Notes under the pieces: model-generated
The model's input: the letters and a program-made list of their open reading frames with translations, nothing else
What the model was told of the DNA's origin: nothing
The model's database searches: none
Shown here: piece after piece, positions 58,008-64,000 of the stretch
Layout of the letters: every line of letters begins with the position of its first letter
Position numbering within the stretch: the first letter of the stretch is position 1
Origin: Halarcobacter sp.
GTDB taxonomy: Bacteria; Campylobacterota; Campylobacteria; Campylobacterales; Arcobacteraceae
NCBI RefSeq assembly: GCF_963675975.1
Contig: NZ_OY780939.1
Span: 806,001 to 870,000, forward strand
Length of the DNA stretch: 64,000 bases
Direction of reading: 5' to 3'
Made by a program: the position numbers and the translations under genes

Positions 58008-58055
58008 ATAGTGATTTATTATACAAGAACTAACTTGTAAAATGAGAATCACTAT
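58008..58055. repeat. Nested inverted repeats between MATE and cyclase genes
   Basis: Outer arms ATAGTGATT (58008-58016) and AATCACTAT (58047-58055) enclose inner arms TACAAG (58022-58027) and CTTGTA (58034-58039). It starts 10 bases beyond the MATE stop on the minus strand and lies just upstream of the cyclase gene. It may be a terminator without a U-run or an operator; GAGAATCACTAT is faintly Fur-box-like. Confidence 0.5.
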
Positions 58056-58064
58056 AGCGTAAAA

Positions 58065-59414
58065 TTATATAGTATATGCAGTTAATAATTTTTTTGTATA
58101 AAAATATGCAAATATTGCAGCACTATATATCATAACTAAAACACCAATCCAAAGATAAATATAGTCTAAATTAAATATCACAACAATTGCATAAGCTATT
58201 ATAAACTTTGCAACTATTTGTCTATATAAAGCAATATAAAAAATCATTTTTGGTCTTTTTATTCCTTGAAGTGTTGATACACATAAAAATAAAGTAACAT
58301 AAGCATAAAAAATCCAAACAGCAACTAGTGTATATTCAAGTCCATAATTTATAACTGCTAAATCATCATCAAATTGACTAATAATTAGTTTTCCAAAGAT
58401 ATATAAAAACACAATACCAAAAGTAGAGATTATAAATCCATATTTTAATCCCTTGTCAAGTATTAGTTTAACTCTATCATATTTTTTTGCACCAAAGTTA
58501 TTAGAAACTAAAGTAAGTACAGCAGAACTAAGCCCTAAAGCTGGCAAAAGCATAAGTTGTTCAACTCTCATTCCTATTCCAAAACCTGCTACTGCTTTAA
58601 CTCCATATAATGATACAAAATAGATAAGAAGCATAGATCCAAAAGACATAATCATGATATTAGAACTAGATGGAAAACCTTGTACTAGTAAATCTTTATA
58701 TATTTTTTTATTTGGATAAAAGTATTTTAAATTGTTGAAGTGTACAAGTTTTGTTTGAAGAACTTTATATAACATATAAATAGAGTTCATAAATTGTATT
58801 ACAACCGTTGCAAAAGCTAAACCAGCTATTCCCATTGCTGGTATGGGTCCAAAGCCATAAAGAAATAAAGGGTTTAGTATTAAGTTTGCAAAGAAACCAA
58901 CGATTAGAGTATTTCTATATGATTTTGTATCTCCTTTAGAGACTAAAATTGCATTAAAAGCATAATTTGTCATAAAGAAGATTGTACCTGCTAAAATCAC
59001 ATTGATATAGTCTAATCCCAATTGTAAATAATCATCACTAGCCCCTAATACTTTTAACATAAAAGGTGCTAACAATAAGCCTATTGCTGTAAGAACAAGT
59101 GCTAATAATTGCATAAACAATATACCTTTGTGGGCATATAGTGATGCAAGAAATTTTTTACTTCTTCCTGAGGCATTTCCTATTAAAGCAGTAATTGCAG
59201 CTGAAAAACCATATCCTAAGCCTGTAACCATAAAAAAAATCATAAATGATAAAGATAGGGCAGAAATAGCCTGTGTAGAGATTTGTCCTGCATAAAATAT
59301 ATCAACAACATTGTACATAGTATTAAAAAACATTCCTGTACTAGCAGGAAGTGCTATTTGCTTTAATAACGAGGGAATATCGTCATTTAATAAATATTTT
59401 GAATCTGTTTTCAT
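58065..59414 (-). CDS. MATE-family multidrug/cation efflux transporter
   Basis: A 449-residue protein with twelve hydrophobic segments and the two-fold MATE pattern: ALPASTGMFFNTMYNVVDIFYAGQ near the start, GYGFSAAITALIGNASGR, and QGFPSSSNIMIMSFGSML, VLTLVSNNFGAKKYDR in the second half. It exports drugs or other organic cations with protons or sodium. It has a leader of about 100 bases upstream and stands alone; no regulator is adjacent. Confidence 0.92.
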   Translation of the reverse strand: MKTDSKYLLNDDIPSLLKQIALPASTGMFFNTMYNVVDIFYAGQISTQAISALSLSFMIFFMVTGLGYGFSAAITALIGNASGRSKKFLASLYAHKGILFMQLLALVLTAIGLLLAPFMLKVLGASDDYLQLGLDYINVILAGTIFFMTNYAFNAILVSKGDTKSYRNTLIVGFFANLILNPLFLYGFGPIPAMGIAGLAFATVVIQFMNSIYMLYKVLQTKLVHFNNLKYFYPNKKIYKDLLVQGFPSSSNIMIMSFGSMLLIYFVSLYGVKAVAGFGIGMRVEQLMLLPALGLSSAVLTLVSNNFGAKKYDRVKLILDKGLKYGFIISTFGIVFLYIFGKLIISQFDDDLAVINYGLEYTLVAVWIFYAYVTLFLCVSTLQGIKRPKMIFYIALYRQIVAKFIIAYAIVVIFNLDYIYLWIGVLVMIYSAAIFAYFYTKKLLTAYTI

Positions 59415-59514
59415 AATTTCTCGATAATAATATAAAAGTAAATAAGACTGAATTAGTCCTAAATTGTTTTGGAATACTAACTAAATAAAGTTTAAAAAGA
59501 TTTAGAATAGAAGA

Positions 59515-60774
59515 TTAATCTTCTATCCTAATCATAGCAGGTTTTGCAGTTACTACTTTTGTTTCTTCAATTGTTTTAAGTGCGTCAACTATATTTTTTT
59601 CAACTGATGTGTGAGTTGATAATAAAATATGTGCACAAGTTCTATTTAGAGGTTTTTGAATCATTTTTTCAATAGAGATATTTCTTTCCCCTAAAATAGT
59701 GGCAATTTTTGCTAAAACGCCTGCTTTATCTTCAACTCTAAGTCTTAGATAATATTTTGTTTCGATGTTGTCTTTTGACATTAGTTTTAGGTTTTTACCA
59801 TGTGGTTTTTCAAAACCTAACATTGGAGAACCTTTTCCACGTCTAGCAATATCAATAATATTTGCAACTACAGCTGATGCTGTAGCATCACCACCAGCTC
59901 CAGCTCCATAATACATAGTTTCACCAACTTTGTCTCCTATTACAGAAACACCATTCATAACGCCATCAACTTTTGCGATCATCTCTTCTTTTGGAATAAG
60001 AACAGGGTGAACTCTAAGCTCAATCTCATTTTCAACTTTTTTAGCAATTGTTAATAGCTTAATTGAGTAGTTAAACTCATTTGCAAAATCAATATCTTCA
60101 GGTGATATATCTTGAATACCTTCAATCAAGATATCTTCAGGTTTCGCATCAATTCCATAGGCAATAGAACCAAGAATAAGAAGTTTATGTGCTGCATCAA
60201 ATCCACCAACATCAAATGTTGGGTCTGCTTCTGCATAACCTAAGTCTTGAGATTCTTTTAAAATAGTATCGTAATCTATACCTTCACCAATCATTTTTGT
60301 AAGCATATAGTTACAAGTACCATTCATGATACCTCTGATTGATTGGATATTATTTGCTGTTAATCCATCTCTTAAAGCATTAATAATTGGAATACCACCT
60401 GCTACTGCAGCTTCATATTCAAAAGCTGTATCCCCAGCTATTTCTTGAAGCTCATATCTATGATAAGCAAGAAGTGCTTTATTTGCAGTAACTACAGCTT
60501 TACCTTTTTCTAAAGCTTTCTTTACTATTTCGTAAGGTTTTTCAATACCACCCATAAGTTCAACAATAACATCAATTGAGTCATCATTTAAAACTTTTTC
60601 AACATCGTCTGTTAATTCGATTGTTACATCTCTTTTTTTACTAAGACTACTAACAACACCTACTGCAGGCACAATTTCACAACCAGCTCTTGCTGTGATA
60701 ATATCTTTATTGTCTCTTAAGATATTTGCAACACTAGCTCCAACAGTTCCTACTCCGATTATTCCTATTTTCAT
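59515..60774 (-). CDS. hom: Homoserine dehydrogenase
   Basis: A 419-residue enzyme: NAD-binding GIIGVGTVGASVANIL at the N-terminus, ELMGG and KGKAVVTANKALLA, AAVAGGIPIINALRDGL, NGTCNYMLTKM, a GYAEADPTFDVGGFDAAHK motif with catalytic Lys/Asp, and a C-terminal ACT domain (LRLRVEDKAGVLAKIATIL) for feedback control. It reduces aspartate semialdehyde to homoserine for threonine and methionine. It lies eight bases after the aminotransferase gene, an arrangement shared with Campylobacter jejuni. Confidence 0.95.
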   Translation of the reverse strand: MKIGIIGVGTVGASVANILRDNKDIITARAGCEIVPAVGVVSSLSKKRDVTIELTDDVEKVLNDDSIDVIVELMGGIEKPYEIVKKALEKGKAVVTANKALLAYHRYELQEIAGDTAFEYEAAVAGGIPIINALRDGLTANNIQSIRGIMNGTCNYMLTKMIGEGIDYDTILKESQDLGYAEADPTFDVGGFDAAHKLLILGSIAYGIDAKPEDILIEGIQDISPEDIDFANEFNYSIKLLTIAKKVENEIELRVHPVLIPKEEMIAKVDGVMNGVSVIGDKVGETMYYGAGAGGDATASAVVANIIDIARRGKGSPMLGFEKPHGKNLKLMSKDNIETKYYLRLRVEDKAGVLAKIATILGERNISIEKMIQKPLNRTCAHILLSTHTSVEKNIVDALKTIEETKVVTAKPAMIRIED

Positions 60775-60782
60775 AAAATTTC

Positions 60783-61994
60783 CTATAAACTATTTAAATA
60801 TTTTTTTATGTTTTTTGCAGCTTGTCTGATTCTTTTTTCATTTTCAATCAGGGCTATTCTTACATATTGGTCACCATAATGACCAAAACCAATACCTGGG
60901 CTTACTGCAACTTTAGCTTCTGTTAGAAGCTGTTTAGAAAACTCCATACTTCCAAGGTGTCTTGCCTTTTCTGGAATTTTTGCCCAAATAAACATTGAAG
61001 CATTTGGAACACTCATATCCCAACCAGCATCTTTAAATGCTTCAACCATAATATCTCTTCTTTTTCTATATTTTTCAGTATGCTCTGCAACACAATCTTG
61101 TGGTCCATCAAGTGCAACGGTAGCTGCAACTTGAATAGGGGTAAACATACCATAGTCAAGCCAAGATTTGATTCTTTTTAAAGCTCCAACAAGTTTTTCA
61201 TTACCTACTATGAAACCAACTCTCCATCCTGCCATATTGTATGACTTAGATAAAGTAAATGACTCAACAGCAACTTCAAGTGCACCTTCAGCTTGGAAGA
61301 TTGATGGAGTTTTATAACCATCAAAAGTGATATCTGCATATGCAATATCAGAGATGATATAAAATCTTTCTTGTTTTGCCAAATCAACTAATCTTTGGTA
61401 AAACTCAGGTGTAACTGTGGCACAAGATGGGTTGTGTGGGAAGTTAACCAATACATATTTTACTTTTGGAATTGATTCTCTTAATGTTTTATTTAATCTT
61501 TCAAAAAACTCATCTTCATCAACTTTGAAGCTTTCTTCATCAAATGGTAATTCAAAATTGTGAATTGCTCCACCTGCAAGCATAAATGCATATGAGTGAA
61601 TAGGGTAAGTTGGATCTGGAACAACTGCTACGTCACCAACATTTACAATTGCTTGAACTAGGTGAACATACCCCTCTTTACTTCCCATAGTTGCAACTGC
61701 GTGTTTATTTGGATCTAAATAATCAACCCCATATTTTCTTTTATACCAGTTACAAATTGCAAGTCTTAGTTTATAAATTCCCGCACTTGCACTATATCCA
61801 TGGTTTTTTGGTTTTGTTGCTGCTTCAATTAACTTATCTGTTATATGTTGAGGTGCAGGACCATCTGGGTTACCCATTGAGAAATCTATAATATCCTCAC
61901 CGGCTCTTCTTGCTTCCATTTTAATATTATTAACTTCTGCAAACACATAGTTTGGAAGTCTTTTCATTCTTTCAAATTCGATCTCTGGAAACAT
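60783..61994 (-). CDS. Class I/II PLP-dependent aminotransferase
   Basis: A 403-residue fold-type I aminotransferase: IIDFSMGNPDGPAPQHI, GSKEGYVHL, VNFPHNPSCA, ISDIAYADITFDG and the PLP lysine in SFTLSKSYNMAGWRVGF. It resembles the alanine/aspartate aminotransferase group (AlaC- or LL-DAP-aminotransferase-like), so alanine or amino-acid interconversion is likely, but the specific substrate is not decided by these motifs. It is coupled to hom downstream, and the periplasmic-protein gene ends just upstream. Confidence 0.88.
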   Translation of the reverse strand: MFPEIEFERMKRLPNYVFAEVNNIKMEARRAGEDIIDFSMGNPDGPAPQHITDKLIEAATKPKNHGYSASAGIYKLRLAICNWYKRKYGVDYLDPNKHAVATMGSKEGYVHLVQAIVNVGDVAVVPDPTYPIHSYAFMLAGGAIHNFELPFDEESFKVDEDEFFERLNKTLRESIPKVKYVLVNFPHNPSCATVTPEFYQRLVDLAKQERFYIISDIAYADITFDGYKTPSIFQAEGALEVAVESFTLSKSYNMAGWRVGFIVGNEKLVGALKRIKSWLDYGMFTPIQVAATVALDGPQDCVAEHTEKYRKRRDIMVEAFKDAGWDMSVPNASMFIWAKIPEKARHLGSMEFSKQLLTEAKVAVSPGIGFGHYGDQYVRIALIENEKRIRQAAKNIKKYLNSL

Positions 61995-61999
61995 TTTTT

Positions 62000-62818
62000 T
62001 TACTCCTTAATTATTACACTTAAACCACGCTTTATATTTGCTAGCGTGTAAATATCATCTATTTTTATATAATTAGTCTCTTCTGGAATTTCTAATAGAA
62101 GAGAATCCTTCTTTTCTTCTGCTTTTACGATAGCTAGAATATCTAGATGTTTATCATAAAAAACCACTTGAGGAAACCATTCATTACCATATTTTGAAAT
62201 TATGTTAATAATCTTTGCATTTTCTATTTTAATAAAATACGGACTTAACGGTTTCCTGAAATTTACCCTCTCATTGTTTGTAATTGTATACGCATTTGAA
62301 AGGATAGAGTTAGATGTATCAATCTCATACACCCACTTTACAAACCCCTCTTGTTTGATATCAACAAATTTGCAATTGTTTTTTGCTAATTCCTTTGATA
62401 ACATAAGAGGGTCGATGGCGGCCTCGGTTTTTAGGTTAATTGTCCATCTAATAACTTTATTTTCTTCGTAAATTAACTCTTTTGTAAAATAGTGATAATA
62501 TCCCAATGCTGTTAAAGAATCAGAAATGATTTTCATAGATTTAATAGGATCGTTAGAGATTTTAAAAGTTATTGAAATATCTTCTGGTCTATCTAATCCA
62601 ACCTTTAGTAATCCATTTTCCTTAAGTTTCTCCATTACTGTAATATAATTAACACTTCCATCTGAATAAAATGCAGAGTTTTTTTGAAATAAATAGTCTA
62701 TTAAACTTCTATTTTCATTAAACTCTTTATATCCTATAATATTTTGAATCTTATCATCCAAAACAGAAGCATTCAACACTATTACACTAATAAAAAGTAA
62801 ACTTAATTTTTTTATCAT
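62000..62818 (-). CDS. Exported protein of unknown function (Cj0151c-like position)
   Basis: A 272-residue protein with a signal peptide (LSLLFISVIVLNA). The mature part has mixed alpha/beta sequence with no motif I recognise; RSLIDYLFQKNSAFYSDGSVNYITVMEKLKENGLL and several Ser/Asn-rich strands are notable. Its place between the aminotransferase and rRNA-methylase genes matches a conserved periplasmic protein in the corresponding Campylobacter block. Function unknown; periplasmic location likely. Confidence 0.75.
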   Translation of the reverse strand: MIKKLSLLFISVIVLNASVLDDKIQNIIGYKEFNENRSLIDYLFQKNSAFYSDGSVNYITVMEKLKENGLLKVGLDRPEDISITFKISNDPIKSMKIISDSLTALGYYHYFTKELIYEENKVIRWTINLKTEAAIDPLMLSKELAKNNCKFVDIKQEGFVKWVYEIDTSNSILSNAYTITNNERVNFRKPLSPYFIKIENAKIINIISKYGNEWFPQVVFYDKHLDILAIVKAEEKKDSLLLEIPEETNYIKIDDIYTLANIKRGLSVIIKE

Positions 62819-62827
62819 TTTCCACTC

Positions 62828-63511
62828 TTATTTTTTTAAGTTATAAATTAATATTCCACCAGCAACAGATACATTTAAAGAATCAAAGTCATTTGACATC
62901 TTTATTGAAATCTTTTGATCAAGCTTTTTTATCATCTTGTTTGAAAGGCCATCACCTTCACTTCCAAGCACTAATGCCGTTTTCTCACAATTGTTTTCAA
63001 AACCTTTTAAGTCAATACCATCCATAGATGCTCCAAAAAGTTTGAATCCATTTTGTTTTAATTCATTGGCTACATCCAATGAGTTTGGATTATGACAAAA
63101 GGAAATATCAAAAAGTGCTCCGCTACTAGTTCTTGCTATACCTTCAAAGTTTAGTTGTCTTACATTGCTTGCAATTATTGTATTTACACCCAAAGAGTAA
63201 GCTGTCCGACAAATTGCTCCAATATTTCCAACGTCAGTAAGTCCATCTAAAACAATAACAAAATCTGAATCTTTGATATCTTTTAAAGATGAAGTTTCAA
63301 ACTCTTTTAGTCTTAGAAAAAATCCTTGGTGGTTTCCACCTTTTGCTAAACTTTGTGCTTTTTTATTATCAAGCTTTATAATTTTTTTATTTAGACTTGT
63401 AAATCTTTTAAATAGTTTTGGTTCAATATCTTTTGAAAACATAACTTCTTCTATAAGATTTGGATGTCTATCAAGTACGTAGAGTACTACTTGTTTTCCG
63501 TATATAATCAT
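62828..63511 (-). CDS. TrmH/SpoU-family rRNA 2'-O-methyltransferase (RlmB-like)
   Basis: A 227-residue SPOUT methylase: an N-terminal substrate-binding region (YGKQVVLYVLDRHPNLIEEVMF, KGGNHQGFFLR), then the knotted domain with LDGLTDVGNIGAICRTAYSLGV (motif 1), LVLGSEGDGLSNKMIKKLD (motif 2) and SLNVSVAGGILIYNL (motif 3). It methylates a ribose 2'-OH, probably in 23S rRNA; RlmB (G2251) is the closest likely match. It lies in the same block as rsmI. Confidence 0.88.
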   Translation of the reverse strand: MIIYGKQVVLYVLDRHPNLIEEVMFSKDIEPKLFKRFTSLNKKIIKLDNKKAQSLAKGGNHQGFFLRLKEFETSSLKDIKDSDFVIVLDGLTDVGNIGAICRTAYSLGVNTIIASNVRQLNFEGIARTSSGALFDISFCHNPNSLDVANELKQNGFKLFGASMDGIDLKGFENNCEKTALVLGSEGDGLSNKMIKKLDQKISIKMSNDFDSLNVSVAGGILIYNLKK

Positions 63512-63596
63512 GGGCTAGATTTTATCTAAAATTTGTTGATAATTCACTTTTAAATGGAAATAATATTTACTAATAATAGAATATATAAAAATTTTT

Positions 63597-64000
63597 TTAT
63601 TGAGATAGTTGATTATATATCTCTTTTACACTTTTCCCTGTAAGTTTAGCTATTAGTTTTGCTTTTATTTTTGGTGCTAAATCAAGCTCTTCTATATCTG
63701 AAAGCTCTAGATTTTCACCTTTTGTTTTTGTAGGTTCAATTATTATAACCCATTCACCTTTTATATTTTCATTTTTAAATTGTTCAAAAAGATTTGAAGC
63801 AGTATCTTTATAAATCTTTTGGTGAAGTTTAGTAAGCTCTTTTGCTAAAAAAAGTGTTCTATTTTCATCTATATTTTTAATCTCTTCTAATGTTTTTAAA
63901 AGTCTATGTGGTGATTCATAAAGTATAGGTAAAATTGAGCTTTGCATAACTTGTGAAAGTTTTTGGTGTCTCTCTTTTCCTTTGTGAGCTAAAAATCCAT
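63597..64000 (-). CDS. rsmI: 16S rRNA (cytidine1402-2'-O)-methyltransferase RsmI (5' end cut by window edge)
   Basis: The frame stays open from the stop at 63597 to the right edge, with no start needed inside; the ATG at 63947 is internal. The visible 134 residues begin GFLAHKGKERHQKLSQVM and include LYESPHRLLKTLEEI and LFLAKELTKLHQKIYKDT, GEWVIIIEP: the conserved core and C-terminal part of the RsmI tetrapyrrole-methylase fold. The N-terminal catalytic half is outside the window. It methylates C1402 of 16S rRNA. Confidence 0.9.
   Translation of the reverse strand, partial: GFLAHKGKERHQKLSQVMQSSILPILYESPHRLLKTLEEIKNIDENRTLFLAKELTKLHQKIYKDTASNLFEQFKNENIKGEWVIIIEPTKTKGENLELSDIEELDLAPKIKAKLIAKLTGKSVKEIYNQLSQ

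Noticed and set aside
63597-63947. Complete small gene starting at the ATG at 63947
   Set aside because: The frame continues upstream to the window edge with residues matching RsmI (GFLAHKGKERHQ), so that ATG is internal and the gene is simply truncated by the window.

Overview
This AT-rich 64 kb window looks like chromosome of an Arcobacter-type member of the Campylobacterota. The evidence is gene content and order: lutABC lactate genes, an RNase J with a low-complexity N-terminal extension, non-LysR TRAP and kinase families typical of the group, and a right-hand block (homoserine dehydrogenase, aminotransferase, periplasmic protein, TrmH-type methylase, RsmI) that matches the order I remember for Campylobacter jejuni Cj0149c-Cj0154c. 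Strong AGA/AAA/GAA codon preference and frequent AAGGA ribosome sites fit. No phage, IS element or CRISPR array is visible.

Left part (1-13.8 kb, all minus strand): the 5' part of a SurA-like chaperone, then a lactate-utilisation region. It holds an FAD/Fe-S D-lactate dehydrogenase, a TRAP transporter (dctPQM), and lutABC followed directly by a histidine kinase with an ABC-type periplasmic sensor and its response regulator. A methyltransferase and a dCMP deaminase lie upstream. Similar 17-bp sites sit ahead of lutA and dctP.

Middle (14-37 kb): accBC, a DEAD-box helicase with a long leader, a Pit phosphate transporter, an AEC transporter, asnB, tRNA-Val(GAC), and two more DctP paralogues without permeases. 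Then come a succinate dehydrogenase/fumarate reductase A+B pair lacking an anchor gene and preceded by a Phd/YefM-like protein, and a housekeeping run (hydroxyacid dehydrogenase, PIN-PhoH ATPase, hemJ, rarA, rsuA-like, kdsD, RNase J, ksgA). Plus-strand hisF, a SIMPL protein, a nucleosidase-like protein, rlmN, gltX and an RRM protein follow. Two parS-like 14-bp palindromes lie at 33.3 and 38.7 kb. The second abuts a tandem palindromic repeat with compensatory base changes and an open reading frame, which is the strongest candidate for something undescribed here.

Right part (42-64 kb): a copper/silver homeostasis island with cusCBA-type RND efflux and a YtkA/FixH-like protein, a TPR protein, two paralogous OmpR/EnvZ-type two-component systems, a YceI protein and a bufferin-type RiPP cluster (Cys-rich precursor with four CGAGKC motifs, MNIO enzyme, partner protein). 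After it come a dual-SBP diguanylate cyclase, a MATE pump, and the hom-aminotransferase-methylase block that runs off the right edge.
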